Shown piece after piece: positions 23,626 through 33,095 of a DNA stretch of 64,000 nucleotides. The notes beneath the pieces are model-generated. The model did no database searches. It was not told the origin of the DNA and saw only the letters and a list, made by a program, of their open reading frames with translations. Numbering within the stretch: position 1 is the first letter of the stretch; each line of letters starts with the position of its first letter. The position numbers were made by a program, and so were the translations under genes. Origin of the DNA: JAWABC01 sp043810595 (GTDB lineage: Archaea; Nanobdellota; Nanobdellia; SCGC-AAA011-G17; VGLX01); contig JBDRNX010000031.1 of the NCBI GenBank assembly GCA_043810595.1, forward strand, positions 1 through 64,000, given 5' to 3'.

Positions 23626-25848
23626 TTATGTTTGTAGTGTTGCCACCACACCCCCCAGCATGCTGAATATCAGCGTTATTACGAATGCTAGTATGCAATA
23701 AAACAAAGTGCTTGTGTATAAATTTTTTCCTAATCTGTTTTTTTCTGTGAGCCTGTCATCTCCATTCTCGATTGCGTTTGATAGGTATGTTAGTATGATT
23801 ATGATTTCTATGACATAGAGTCCTACTACCAGTTGGAAGAAGTATGGCGGCATTAGTTTGTCTGTTGGGAACAGCCCTATCAGTGATGCGGGGTTGAACC
23901 CTACACTTGAGGTTACGTCTGTAGTTCCTGTCAGTCCTCCTATCTGTGTGCTCAGTCTTCCTATTATTGATGTTATCATGCTTCCTATTCCCACTACCAC
24001 ACCTGCTATCATCGGTGTTAGGAAGCTTATCTGGCTTTTCATGGATGTTGTTATTTCTGCCAGCAGGTCTTTTAGTCTTTCTCCTACTTGGTGTATTCTT
24101 TCCATGTATACTGATATGCTTATTAGGCATTTTGCTACTACTTGTGGTCCTTTTCTTGCGCTTTCAACAAGGACTTTCATTGAGCTTTCTATCATCGTTG
24201 AGGGGAATGCTAGTATGGCTCCTCTTCTTGGATCGAATATGGCGTCTTTTACGCTCATTCCCATCTGTTTTATGTTTATGCTTGCTATTCCGAAGAAGTG
24301 TCCTGTTGGTGTTCCTTTCATGTTTTCCGCAACTTTGCCAACCGCAAGTTCTGTCGGTATTCCATCTCCTATCCTGTTGCCTAGTTGGAATAGGGATCCT
24401 GAGAATTCTCTTTCCAGTTCTCTAGTTCTGTCTCTTATCACTATGAGTTTCTTTGTTTTTATTTTGTAGTATGTTCCTATTGCCAGGGCTAATCCCAGGG
24501 TTGCGAATAGGCTTAGCATTACGGCTCCCACCCCGAACGGTCCGAAGCATTCTTCGCCTGCGCTGCACGGCAGTCCGTCTTTGTTTCTGTAGTCTAGCAG
24601 GTTTCCTATTTTTTCTCCCATAGAAAAGTCCCATGTTGGGTCTATGGTGTGCATTATGATCGGCATGAATCCTATGAAGCAGAATACGAATCCTATGAGT
24701 ATTGCTGGTATCATGGGGTTTATTTCCAGTCCTAGGAAAGATGCTTTTGTGTATCTTTCATAGTCCGGTATTTCTGCTATGATGTTCCTCTCCCCATAAC
24801 CGAGTGGTCTTTTTTGTAGTACGTTCTGTCCCAGGTAGTAGACTATTACAGGCAGTATTATGTTGTATACTATGCCCAGGTGCCACCATTTAACTCCTAA
24901 GAAAGTTCCCATTAAAGGTAGTATTATCAGGCCGAGGATTGGCAGTATTATTCCTATCATGTGCAGGAATGTTATCGGTGATTTCACGTCGTGCGCGAAG
25001 TGCAGCATCCTTTCGTAAGTCCCTTCTAGTATGACTTGTAGTGCTTTTTCCAGCCTCTCTACTCTTCTCGGTTCGTCTGGTTCGTAAAGGCTGCTTTCTA
25101 TGAGGTGGAATGCCTCCACGAATTCCAGGTTGTGTTTTCTCCATTGTTTGAGGTAGTTGTCTAGGCTTTCTTTCAGCGTCGGGTACTTTCCCACTTCAAC
25201 GTCCCAGAATACTTTTCTCATGTCCAAAGCAAGAGGGTACCCTATGTGCTCCCCTGCAAATTTTATTCCGTGTTCCATGTTCGATGTGTGTCTCATGTAC
25301 ATCACTATGTAAAGTATGCACATGACCATCTGGTTGCTTGCTCTGAGTCTCCATTTCGTTGCTATCTGTAGTGGTATTTTTGAAATCGGTTTTGTTAGGG
25401 CAAAGCCTGCTATTATTATCAGGAATAGTAGGAGTAGCATCGATGTTGATGGTATTATGCCTTTTGTGGGGTCTGTTTGGGTTAGCATGTTGAACCCTGC
25501 CAAGAGTAGGCCTAGCGTGATTGCGAATATTATTGCGGAAAATAGGATTAGTGTTGCGAAGCTTGCTGCTCCCTCTGGTGTGATATTTAGGTGCGCTGTT
25601 TTTATCGCTGTTTCCAGTTCTTCTTTTTCTTCTGGTTTTGGTGCTACTTTGATCAGTTTTTCTGCGAAGTTGCACAGTTTTTCGTATGTGCTTAGTGCTT
25701 TGCTCATCGCTTCTTCTCTGAATATTAGGTATTCTTTAGAAAAAGCTTCGTTGCTTGCTGTGTCGGCGTTGTAAGAGTCTATGTAGCCCCCTATTTTTTT
25801 GCTGTACTTGCTGAGGATATCCCTGACGTCCTCATCTGCTGGCCTCAT
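23626..25848 (-). CDS. Type IV pilus / type II secretion platform protein (TadC/FlaJ-like, duplicated)
   Basis: 740 residues, about twice the size of a bacterial GspF/TadC protein, with two T2SSF units. Helices flank cytoplasmic helical regions (first near 94-165 and 300-350, second near 445-465 and 625-740). Platform proteins of archaeal pili and archaella have this double form. It would couple the ATPase to pilin assembly in the membrane. It lies 14 bases after the ATPase gene. Confidence 0.88.
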   Translation of the reverse strand: MRPADEDVRDILSKYSKKIGGYIDSYNADTASNEAFSKEYLIFREEAMSKALSTYEKLCNFAEKLIKVAPKPEEKEELETAIKTAHLNITPEGAASFATLILFSAIIFAITLGLLLAGFNMLTQTDPTKGIIPSTSMLLLLFLIIIAGFALTKPISKIPLQIATKWRLRASNQMVMCILYIVMYMRHTSNMEHGIKFAGEHIGYPLALDMRKVFWDVEVGKYPTLKESLDNYLKQWRKHNLEFVEAFHLIESSLYEPDEPRRVERLEKALQVILEGTYERMLHFAHDVKSPITFLHMIGIILPILGLIILPLMGTFLGVKWWHLGIVYNIILPVIVYYLGQNVLQKRPLGYGERNIIAEIPDYERYTKASFLGLEINPMIPAILIGFVFCFIGFMPIIMHTIDPTWDFSMGEKIGNLLDYRNKDGLPCSAGEECFGPFGVGAVMLSLFATLGLALAIGTYYKIKTKKLIVIRDRTRELEREFSGSLFQLGNRIGDGIPTELAVGKVAENMKGTPTGHFFGIASINIKQMGMSVKDAIFDPRRGAILAFPSTMIESSMKVLVESARKGPQVVAKCLISISVYMERIHQVGERLKDLLAEITTSMKSQISFLTPMIAGVVVGIGSMITSIIGRLSTQIGGLTGTTDVTSSVGFNPASLIGLFPTDKLMPPYFFQLVVGLYVIEIIIILTYLSNAIENGDDRLTEKNRLGKNLYTSTLFYCILAFVITLIFSMLGGVVATLQT

Positions 25849-25862
25849 TATTTACCTCTTTT

Positions 25863-28148
25863 TTAAAATCCTTTCTTTTCTTTTATCTTCTTTTTGAGCC
25901 ATTCTTCCCATTCGTTTAATATCTGTTTGGTGTCTATCCCGCCGGTTTCTTCTCTTATTTCGTCTGATATTCTGTGGAATTGGTCGTTGCATAGTATTAC
26001 GAATTCGGCTTCTAGAAGGTCTGGCATGTTCATTTTTTCTGAATATTGCACAAGTTTTTCTTTTACTTTTGCTCTGAGCATTACGTTGTCCCATACCGCT
26101 GCCCAGTTTCCTACCCAGTCTTTTACGTTTCCTGCTATGGCTTTGAGCACTTCGCTGTCTCCGTTTATCAGGTCGTCTGTCGGTTCTAGGGTATCTGTTT
26201 TTGAGTTGTATTTCATCAGATCAACGAATCCCCTTTCCCTTAGCGGGTCGTCTTCCCAGTGTTTTCTAACTTCTGTTATGCTCATTACTCTTCTCCATCT
26301 GTGCAGTCCGTCTGGGCTTTTGATGGGGTTAGCTATTATTATTACGTCTGTTGCCTTGAAACTTGTTCTCGGCACTTGCAGGTCGTTGACGACTCTGTCG
26401 AATACTCCGTATGGGCTGTCTCCGTGTATCGTTCCTGCCACGACGTTCGCCAGTGCTCCTATTCTCATTGCTTCGTAAAGTGCGAGTGCTTCTTTGCTTC
26501 TTATTTCTCCCACTATCAGGCTTGAGTCGCCCATTCTCAGGCTTGTTCTTATTCCCTCGTCTGCCGGTATTTCTGTCCCGCCTGTTGTTAGGGCGCTCCT
26601 GACTTTTAGCGGTTGTATGTTGTAACCTAGGTCTCTGAGCGATTCTGTCGGCAGTTCTAATGTGTCTTCTACTGTTATTATTCTGTATTTTCTCATTATT
26701 TCTACGAGTACTGCCCCTAGCAATGATGTTTTTCCTGAGCTTCTTGTTCCTGCTATGATCATGGTTCTTGCTCCGTCTATCATGAAGCTCATGAGTCCTG
26801 CTGCTAAAGGGTTAAGCATCCTGTTTTTTATAAATAGGGGCAGAGTCCATGGTTTGTCTCTGTGTCTTCTGAATGTGTATGATAATCCATAGGGGTTGAG
26901 TGGGTTTTGTACTATTGCTACTCTGGCTCTTGCTCCCGGTATTTTTAATTCTGTGTCAAGTATGGGGTTTGCCTCGTCTAGTGGTCTGCCTGATAGCATC
27001 CTGAATTTTGATGCCCAGCTTTGCGCGTCTGTTTTTGAGGGTATTATGTTTGTTACGCATTCGTCATAGTCCTGATGTACGAGGAATATGGGTGTTTGTC
27101 CTATGGGTCCGTTTATCGTGATGTCCTGGACTTTTTCGTCCTGGAGCAGTACTTCCACAAGTCCAAATCCTACTGTGTACCTTACTAGTACTTCTGCTAG
27201 TTCTCTAAGCTCGTCATAGTCCAGGTCTACCCCCCTGTTTTCTGAGAGTTCTTGTATCAGGTCTTTTCCTATGTTTGTGAAAGTATTTCTCATTTTTTCT
27301 GGTTCCAGAAACTCTTCTTCTCTCGGCTGGTGTTCTGATAGCACTTGTCTTGCGTAATCCAGTAGCATGTACTTGTCTTCGGTGAGTTTGAATTCTGGCG
27401 GCGTTAGGTGGTAGATGTATTTTATGTCTTCGGGTATGCTTAGTATGTTTACTTCTGTGTTTCCTATAGAGTATACGTCTAGTTCCCTCGCATTTAGGGG
27501 TATTTGCGCCATCAGTCTTGTGAGTAGGAAGTCTGGTGTGATTGTTGGCTTGAATATGGTCGCGTATAGGCTCCTGTCACCGATGTGGTACCCGGCCAGG
27601 TTTTGTTTTGCTATATTCACTAGTTTTGTTTCGTCGAGTAAGTCGTGTACGTATTGGAGTAAGTCGATGAACATCTGTCCTGATTCTATCTCCTCTTCTG
27701 CTGTCATTTTCTTGAGTTTTAGTTTTTCGTCCCTTACCACCCTCTTCAGCTCTACGTATGCTCCTAGCGGGTCGCTTCTCATCATGTTGAATACTATATC
27801 CTGTATTATTGAGTACCTTCTCGGGAGGTCTGCTGCTGTTGCTTCTGTTCCCATGGCCCCAGGGCTTAGCGCTCTTTTTTGCTTGAGTAGTCTGTTGTAG
27901 AGCATTGCTATTTCGTTGAGCATCTGCGTCTGCTCATAGTCGTAGCTGTAGTGTTTTCTCTGTGCGAACACTATCCTGCTTGTTGACGGCGCCTCAACAA
28001 GTTTGTCTATCGTCATTGCCATTACTATTGCGTTGTCTTCTATAGAAGGGAGGTATGGCCAGTCTTCTAGGTTAATCCTCATTACCTCTTCTTCGCCCTC
28101 TTTTATTATTTCGTATCCCCAGGTCGGTATTTTTTTCTCGCCAGCCAT
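25863..28148 (-). CDS. Type II/IV secretion (pilus assembly) ATPase, TadA/GspE/FlaI family
   Basis: 761 residues from the ATG at 28148. An N-terminal 300-residue region is followed by the ATPase core: Walker A GTRSSGKT near 467-474, Asp box TVEDTLELP, Walker B LIVGEIRSKE and His box GTIHGD. It powers pilin insertion or secretion. ATG at 28148 is favoured over two tandem GTG codons because GGTGAT lies just upstream. First gene of the minus-strand assembly run. Confidence 0.93.
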   Translation of the reverse strand: MAGEKKIPTWGYEIIKEGEEEVMRINLEDWPYLPSIEDNAIVMAMTIDKLVEAPSTSRIVFAQRKHYSYDYEQTQMLNEIAMLYNRLLKQKRALSPGAMGTEATAADLPRRYSIIQDIVFNMMRSDPLGAYVELKRVVRDEKLKLKKMTAEEEIESGQMFIDLLQYVHDLLDETKLVNIAKQNLAGYHIGDRSLYATIFKPTITPDFLLTRLMAQIPLNARELDVYSIGNTEVNILSIPEDIKYIYHLTPPEFKLTEDKYMLLDYARQVLSEHQPREEEFLEPEKMRNTFTNIGKDLIQELSENRGVDLDYDELRELAEVLVRYTVGFGLVEVLLQDEKVQDITINGPIGQTPIFLVHQDYDECVTNIIPSKTDAQSWASKFRMLSGRPLDEANPILDTELKIPGARARVAIVQNPLNPYGLSYTFRRHRDKPWTLPLFIKNRMLNPLAAGLMSFMIDGARTMIIAGTRSSGKTSLLGAVLVEIMRKYRIITVEDTLELPTESLRDLGYNIQPLKVRSALTTGGTEIPADEGIRTSLRMGDSSLIVGEIRSKEALALYEAMRIGALANVVAGTIHGDSPYGVFDRVVNDLQVPRTSFKATDVIIIANPIKSPDGLHRWRRVMSITEVRKHWEDDPLRERGFVDLMKYNSKTDTLEPTDDLINGDSEVLKAIAGNVKDWVGNWAAVWDNVMLRAKVKEKLVQYSEKMNMPDLLEAEFVILCNDQFHRISDEIREETGGIDTKQILNEWEEWLKKKIKEKKGF

Positions 28149-28232
28149 TATCACCACTTTTTAATATTAACACAAGTTTTAATAATCGAGTATAAGTATT
28201 AATCTATAAATTAAATAGTTTTCGTTTTAAAA
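28149..28232. promoter_or_regulatory. Divergent promoter region between ATPase and coiled-coil genes
   Basis: 84 bases of very AT-rich sequence between two divergent starts. On the plus strand TATAAATTAAATA ends about 16 bases before the ATG at 28233; on the minus strand AATATTAAAAA and ATTATTAAAAC lie before the ATPase. Probably drives both units. Confidence 0.5.
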
Positions 28233-28604
28233 ATGGCAGAGGAATCTCAAGAAGTTAATTTGTCGTACGTTCTTAGTGATTTGAATGCGCGAGTTCGTGT
28301 TCTTGAGAGTAAATACAGCTTGTTCGGTGAGCGTTTGCTTGTCATCAACCAGAACATGATTGAGGAGTATAAAAAAACTATACGTGATATAAAGACCATC
28401 CAGGGCGAGCTTTCAGAGGTGAAGAAGGAGGTTTTCTACCTTAAGGAGGTTCTTTCTGACTTGAATAAGGAGTTTGATGTTTTTGCTAGAAAGGATCAGG
28501 TTAAGGTTTTAGAAAAGTATATTAACTTGTGGAATCCTATGAGTTTTGTCACTGAGAAAGATGTTATTAACATAATTAAAAGGGAGGCTGGTAAAAAATC
28601 GTAG
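28233..28604 (+). CDS. Coiled-coil protein (archaellum accessory FlaC/D-like?)
   Basis: 123 residues, mostly a long coiled coil (about 10-90). Divergent from the pilus ATPase. Short coiled-coil proteins beside archaella ATPases (FlaC/D/E) occupy comparable places; that is the only basis for the comparison. No membrane segment. Confidence 0.7.
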   Translation: MAEESQEVNLSYVLSDLNARVRVLESKYSLFGERLLVINQNMIEEYKKTIRDIKTIQGELSEVKKEVFYLKEVLSDLNKEFDVFARKDQVKVLEKYINLWNPMSFVTEKDVINIIKREAGKKS

Positions 28605-28627
28605 TTCCTACTGATGACGTCCTGGGG

Positions 28628-29275
28628 ATGAGGAAAAGGGGTATGTCTGATGAGGATATAGTTGAGGAGCTAGCTAATAAGGGGAGTAGTTACCAAGAGA
28701 TTTCTGAGGCTCTTAATCAGGCTGATATAAAGGAGGGTGTTGCTACAGTTTCTAATAATTTTTCAGAGGCTGGTCAGATGCAGGAGTCTGCTCTCTCTCG
28801 AGGCGGCGGTGACGATATCAATATTCCTGCCCCCTCTCCGAGTGATGCTGTTCCGGAGTCCGAGCTGGAATCGGCTCCTTCTTTCACTCCTAGCGTTCAG
28901 ATGACTCCTTCTGCGCCTGTTCAGTTTACTGCGCAGGCCCCTTCGCTCTCGAGCGAGGATGTTCAGGAGTTGATTGAGTCTATTATTGAGGATCGCTGGC
29001 AGCAGGTTGTTGCCTCTGTTGGTGATATTAGTTTGTGGAAGAGTAGGACTGATGATGACTTGGTTGCTATTAAGCAGGAGATTCTTCGCGTCGAGGATCG
29101 CATGACGAGGTTGCAGACTGCTTTGGTTGGCCGTGTTGATGAGTACAGCAAGTCTATTTCTAGGGTTGGTTCTGAGGTTGCTGCTTTGGAGAAGGTTTTT
29201 GAGAAGATTATGGAGCCTTTGACTTCTAACATTAAGGAACTCAATAGGATTACTCAGGAATTGAAGAGAAAGTAG
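28628..29275 (+). CDS. Coiled-coil protein with Pro/Ser-rich linker, pilus-associated
   Basis: 215 residues. An N-terminal helical module (MSDEDIVEELANKGSSYQEI) is joined by a Pro/Ser/Gln linker (about 60-105) to a C-terminal coiled coil (SSEDVQELIESIIEDRWQQV to the end). It follows the 123-residue coiled-coil gene by 23 bases. The start is ATG at 28628; upstream the frame is closed at 28592. Probable cytoplasmic partner of the pilus machine. Confidence 0.72.
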   Translation: MRKRGMSDEDIVEELANKGSSYQEISEALNQADIKEGVATVSNNFSEAGQMQESALSRGGGDDINIPAPSPSDAVPESELESAPSFTPSVQMTPSAPVQFTAQAPSLSSEDVQELIESIIEDRWQQVVASVGDISLWKSRTDDDLVAIKQEILRVEDRMTRLQTALVGRVDEYSKSISRVGSEVAALEKVFEKIMEPLTSNIKELNRITQELKRK

Positions 29276-29860
29276 CTAATCATCTGTTGTGCTTAGCAGT
29301 CTTACCGTTTGCGATGCTATTATGAGCAGTAGGAACATTCCCAGTATCTTTGGGCTGAATACTATGTTTCCGACTGTTACGAGGAAGTGTTGGCCTCCTG
29401 TTGCCGTTGGTTGTGTTGTTCCTGTCTGCGGTTCTGTTCCTGTTGGGTAGGGGTATGACCCTTGTGTTATCGCCGCTATTTTTGATCCGAATACCTGTGT
29501 GAATGCTATTACGAGTGCTATTACGAGTATTATCAGTATGGTCCATACGTTTCCGCTTTCTGACATGGCATCGGATATGGTTTCTGCTTTTACTCCCAGG
29601 AACATGAACACTAATAGCAGCGACATGAGTATTACCAGCAGTATTACTAGCCAAGGTGCGATTATTGTTACCAGCTGTCTTGCTTCTGAAACGAACATGA
29701 ATAGCATTGCTACGCTGAATGCTATCAGCGCATCCATTCCCGCATTTGCGCCTAAGATTTTTGTTTTCTGCAGTATTGCGAAGAATACCGTGAAGACGAA
29801 TAAAAAGATGAATACTGGTATGAAGTAGTTCAGTATGTTTATGTCCAGTATTGTTGCCAT
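29276..29860 (-). CDS. Multi-pass membrane protein, paralog 1 of 3
   Basis: 194 residues with about five helices. The segment FTVFFAILQKTKILGAN...MDALIAFSVAMLFMF corresponds to FTIIFGILEKTKIFG...FNIVIALVAGFLIV and FTVTFGVLEKTRIFG...INAMIAFVMALFLV in the next two genes, so the three are tandem paralogs. A Pro/Thr-rich loop precedes the last helix. Function unknown; possibly part of the pilus basal structure. Confidence 0.75.
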   Translation of the reverse strand: MATILDINILNYFIPVFIFLFVFTVFFAILQKTKILGANAGMDALIAFSVAMLFMFVSEARQLVTIIAPWLVILLVILMSLLLVFMFLGVKAETISDAMSESGNVWTILIILVIALVIAFTQVFGSKIAAITQGSYPYPTGTEPQTGTTQPTATGGQHFLVTVGNIVFSPKILGMFLLLIIASQTVRLLSTTDD

Positions 29861-29861
29861 T

Positions 29862-30431
29862 TTATTGTCCTTTGAATGCTTTTCCTATGTCTTGGAAGCT
29901 TTTGTAAAATTTCCGTTCTTCGCCTGTTTTGCTTTTTCCTGCTATGAAAAAGAATAGTATCAGTCCCGCTGCTGCGAATGCTATTATTTTCCAGTCTGTT
30001 TCTGTGATTTCGAGCCAGTCTGGCAGCCATTGTATTCCTTCTTCTTCTGCTGCTTGTCCCAGCCCCCATATTACTCCGACTACTGCTATTATTACGAACA
30101 CGAATAATAGTCCGCCAGTCCATTTGTCTGATTGCACTCCGAATATTCCCAGTATTATGAGGAATGCTATTATTACGAGGATGAACATCGACACGTTTGG
30201 CAGGAATCTGTTAATCAGGGCCACTAGGGTATCACTTCTTACTATTAGGAATCCTGCTACCAGTGCTATTACTATGTTGAACTTGTGGCTCTCTTCTCCG
30301 AATATTTTTGTTTTTTCCAGTATTCCAAATATTATCGTGAATATGAGGAAGAATGGCAGCACGACTTCGTAGAATCCTGTTGATTCAAGGTCTGATATTA
30401 TGCTGCTGAAGTCTATATCTTCTAGTACCAT
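29862..30431 (-). CDS. Multi-pass membrane protein, paralog 2 of 3
   Basis: 189 residues, with the shared FTIIFGILEKTKIFGEE signature after the first helix and about five helices in all. It ends with a short basic tail (KSKTGEERKFYKSFQDIGKA). One base separates it from paralog 1. Confidence 0.75.
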   Translation of the reverse strand: MVLEDIDFSSIISDLESTGFYEVVLPFFLIFTIIFGILEKTKIFGEESHKFNIVIALVAGFLIVRSDTLVALINRFLPNVSMFILVIIAFLIILGIFGVQSDKWTGGLLFVFVIIAVVGVIWGLGQAAEEEGIQWLPDWLEITETDWKIIAFAAAGLILFFFIAGKSKTGEERKFYKSFQDIGKAFKGQ

Positions 30432-30434
30432 TTT

Positions 30435-30971
30435 TTAATCGCCTCCTCTTTTTTTGCTCCCGCCTGTTATGAATAGTATCGCTCCTATAACTACCCCCAA
30501 AAATATGAGTGTCATTCCCGCTGTTGATGTCCAGAAGTCAAACCCGAACATGTCCCAGAATTCGTCCCACCATCCTACTGCATTCAGGAATATGAGTATT
30601 ATTCCCACGAACAGGGCAAATATCAGGAATCCCTTGACGTATTTGTGGTTTTCGAAGTTGAATTCCTTGTCGCTCATTATGAAACCGACCACCATCATTA
30701 GGCTCATCAGAACTACTAGCAGTACTGCCACTTGAGGTATCGATATCTGTATTGTTTCCACTAGTCTTGGCGTCGCTACTAGGAACAGTGCCATGACGAA
30801 TGCTATCATTGCGTTTATGTTTGTTTTTGGCTTTCCGTCTTCTACTCCGAATATTCTTGTTTTTTCGAGAACTCCGAATGTTACGGTGAAAATTAGTAGG
30901 AATGGTAATATTATATCATAGAAACCTAAGTCTTTAAGGAACTCTAGTCCTCTGCTCAACGGAGTTACCAT
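30435..30971 (-). CDS. Multi-pass membrane protein, paralog 3 of 3
   Basis: 178 residues, with FTVTFGVLEKTRIFGVEDG and the same helix order. First gene of the tandem trio. The 273-residue protein at 15713 has similar topology, so the family probably has four members at this locus. Confidence 0.75.
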   Translation of the reverse strand: MVTPLSRGLEFLKDLGFYDIILPFLLIFTVTFGVLEKTRIFGVEDGKPKTNINAMIAFVMALFLVATPRLVETIQISIPQVAVLLVVLMSLMMVVGFIMSDKEFNFENHKYVKGFLIFALFVGIILIFLNAVGWWDEFWDMFGFDFWTSTAGMTLIFLGVVIGAILFITGGSKKRGGD

Positions 30972-31007
30972 GGTTTAATAAAAAAATTAACTAGTATAAA
31001 AATTTTG

Positions 31008-31283
31008 TTATTTGGGCTCTTCTTCTGTTTCTTCGTATGTTGGTATCGCTTGTTTGGATATTATTATCACGTCGCCTACTGATTTCACGTACTGGTGTGG
31101 TACTATCACTCCTTTCGCCCCTCCCAGGACTTTGCTTAGGAAGGAGTTCCTTGACGCTCTTACCCTCCAGCCGTGCACTTTGTTCATTGTCAGTATGGCT
31201 TCTTCTACGTCTCCGAAGTAGTCTCCTGTGTCCGTGAACACTTTCATATCGTATATCTCTGTTACTTGCTTCACTTTTAGCAT
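31008..31283 (-). CDS. PRC-barrel domain protein
   Basis: 91 residues. The PRC-barrel strands are visible: LTEIYDMKVFTDTGDYFGDVEEAIL, quoted in part as MKVFTDTGDYFGDVEE, then GWRVRASR, GVIVPHQYVKSVGDVIII. In archaea small PRC-barrel proteins are linked to RNA metabolism and cell division (CdpB type). A second, different PRC-barrel protein is at 51564. Divergent from the TraB-like gene. Confidence 0.8.
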   Translation of the reverse strand: MLKVKQVTEIYDMKVFTDTGDYFGDVEEAILTMNKVHGWRVRASRNSFLSKVLGGAKGVIVPHQYVKSVGDVIIISKQAIPTYEETEEEPK

Positions 31284-31349
31284 TTCACTTACCTCCTGTT
31301 TTTCCTTGAGAAGAAAAAATTTTTAAGTATTTAAAGATTATTATTCTCT

Positions 31350-32063
31350 ATGCTTAAATTTGGGAATCTGACCATTGTGGGTACTTCTCACGTTTCTGCC
31401 GACTCGGTTAAGGAAGTTGAGAGGGTTTTGATAGCTGTTAGGCCCGAAATCGTGGCTTTGGAGCTTGATTTTCCCAGGTTTAGGTCTCTGCTCTCCCCCA
31501 AGAGGGGTGGTCCTGGCATTGGTGACATTAGGAGGGTTGGTTTTAAGGGTTTTCTCTTTAACCTTATCGGTGCCTGGGCTGAGAAGAAGATTGGTGATGT
31601 TGTGGGTGTTTCTCCTGGTTCTGAGATGCTTAAGGCGGTCCAGGTCTGTAATAGGTTGGGTTGTGATATCGCCTTGATCGATCAGGACATTTCAATAACC
31701 CTGAGCCGCTTGTCAAAGGGGATTACTTGGAAGGAGCGTTTCAGGTTTGTTTTTGACCTGGTTAAGGCTTTTTTTGTTCGTAAGCCTGTGGTTGATTTTG
31801 ATCTTCGTAAGGTTCCCCCTCAGGAGGTTGTTGATAAGTTAATTTCAAAGGTTCGTAAGGACTATCCTTCTTTTTATCGTGTTTTGATTGCCGAGAGGAA
31901 CGTTTACATGTCGAAAAACTTATATAATCTGCTCTCCTTGAATAAGAAAGTGGTCGCCATAGTTGGTGCTGGCCATGAGTCTGAGCTTATCGGTTTGATA
32001 AAGGGTTATGATAAGCCCCAGCGTTCGAAGTTGGTGTTGCTCAAGCATCATAAAAATGGTTAG
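31350..32063 (+). CDS. TraB/PrgY-like protein
   Basis: 237 residues. The family signature is seen: VGTSHVSADSVKEVERV, ALELDFPRF, ALIDQDISITL and VAIVGAGHESELIG, with the GTxH, ELD, D and GxxH positions shared with Tiki/TraB/EreA-type proteins, several of which are metalloproteases. Usual archaeal members continue with C-terminal membrane helices. Here these are absent, and the next gene, overlapping by 8 bases, is a membrane protein. Confidence 0.85.
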   Translation: MLKFGNLTIVGTSHVSADSVKEVERVLIAVRPEIVALELDFPRFRSLLSPKRGGPGIGDIRRVGFKGFLFNLIGAWAEKKIGDVVGVSPGSEMLKAVQVCNRLGCDIALIDQDISITLSRLSKGITWKERFRFVFDLVKAFFVRKPVVDFDLRKVPPQEVVDKLISKVRKDYPSFYRVLIAERNVYMSKNLYNLLSLNKKVVAIVGAGHESELIGLIKGYDKPQRSKLVLLKHHKNG

Positions 32064-32784
32064 TTTTACTGGAAAAGAGGTGAGGCATTTAGTTCTTGCT
32101 ACTCTGGCTCTTGCTTTTGTTTTTGGTTTTGATGATGGCAGGCCTTCTTTTGAGGTTGTTTTTTGGTTAACTAATTACATTCGTCTCTGTTTTGTTGCTG
32201 CTGCTGTTCTTCTTGTTTACACTCTTGCTCAGAAGCTTGTCGCTGATCGTTATGGTTGTTTTTCTGAGTTTAGGTTGTGGACTGTTGGGCGTTATGGTTT
32301 CCGTCCTCAGAATAAGTTTAAGCATCCTATGCCTCTCGGTGTTATTATAGGTTTTCTTGTTGCTTTTCTTTCCTCTGGTAAGCTTTTCTTTCCTGCTTTG
32401 GCTTCTTTTGAGTTGACTGAAGAAAGGCATAGGCGTATCGGTCGCAGGTATCTTAACGTTACTGGTGTGGAGGTTGCTAAGATAGCTTTGTCTGGTGTCT
32501 TTGCTGCTTTGTTGTTGGCTTTTGTCTTTTCTATTTTTAATTTTAAGGAGGTTGTTTTTGTTGCTTCTTTGTTTGCTGTTTTTCAGATGCTTCCGGTTCC
32601 CGGCCTTGATGGCGTTAAGGTTTTCTTCGGTTCCCTGGCTTATTTTGCTACTTCTGCTGCTTTTGTTTTGGTCTCTGCTATCCTGCTTAATTTTGTTTCT
32701 GGTTTGACTGCTTTCTTTATCGCTTTTATCGCCGCTGGTGTTTTTGGGATTATGTTCTACTACTACCGTATTTATTCTAGCTGA
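32056..32784 (+). CDS. Degenerate site-2-protease-like membrane protein
   Basis: 242 residues from ATG 32056 with about six helices. The C-terminal LPVPGLDGVKVF matches the NxxPxxxLDG metal motif of M50 (site-2) proteases, but where HExxH should occur the helix reads VYTLAQKLVADRYG, without histidines. So it is likely a noncatalytic relative. Starts inside the end of the TraB-like gene. Confidence 0.7.
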   Translation: MVSFTGKEVRHLVLATLALAFVFGFDDGRPSFEVVFWLTNYIRLCFVAAAVLLVYTLAQKLVADRYGCFSEFRLWTVGRYGFRPQNKFKHPMPLGVIIGFLVAFLSSGKLFFPALASFELTEERHRRIGRRYLNVTGVEVAKIALSGVFAALLLAFVFSIFNFKEVVFVASLFAVFQMLPVPGLDGVKVFFGSLAYFATSAAFVLVSAILLNFVSGLTAFFIAFIAAGVFGIMFYYYRIYSS

Positions 32785-33043
32785 AGAGGCTTATTACTCC
32801 CTTCTGTGTAAGCCATATCGCTGCCACCCATGTTAGTATGCTAAACCAGCCGTAGAACGCTAATACCATTATGATTCCTGCTGCGATGTCTACCATGCTG
32901 GGTACGCTTTTTATGTATATGGCCCCTTTTACTATCAGGTAGATTGCTAGGGCTATTGCCATGGTTTTTGCTACTCCGAATCTTAGAAGTATTATGCTTA
33001 GCGCTGCTAGCAGGTCGAATATGCCGAGTAGCTTGACTACCAT
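32777..33043 (-). CDS. Small membrane protein
   Basis: 88 residues, three hydrophobic helices covering almost the entire length (LLGIFDLLAALSIILL, TMAIALAIYLIVKGAI, MVDIAAGIIMVLAFYGWFSIL). Overlaps the S2P-like gene's end by eight bases, convergent. Unrecognised. Confidence 0.7.
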   Translation of the reverse strand: MVVKLLGIFDLLAALSIILLRFGVAKTMAIALAIYLIVKGAIYIKSVPSMVDIAAGIIMVLAFYGWFSILTWVAAIWLTQKGVISLFS

Positions 33044-33095
33044 ATGTTTTACTATGTTTTTACTTTTTAAAAATTTAATTAAAAAGTAAAGGTTG

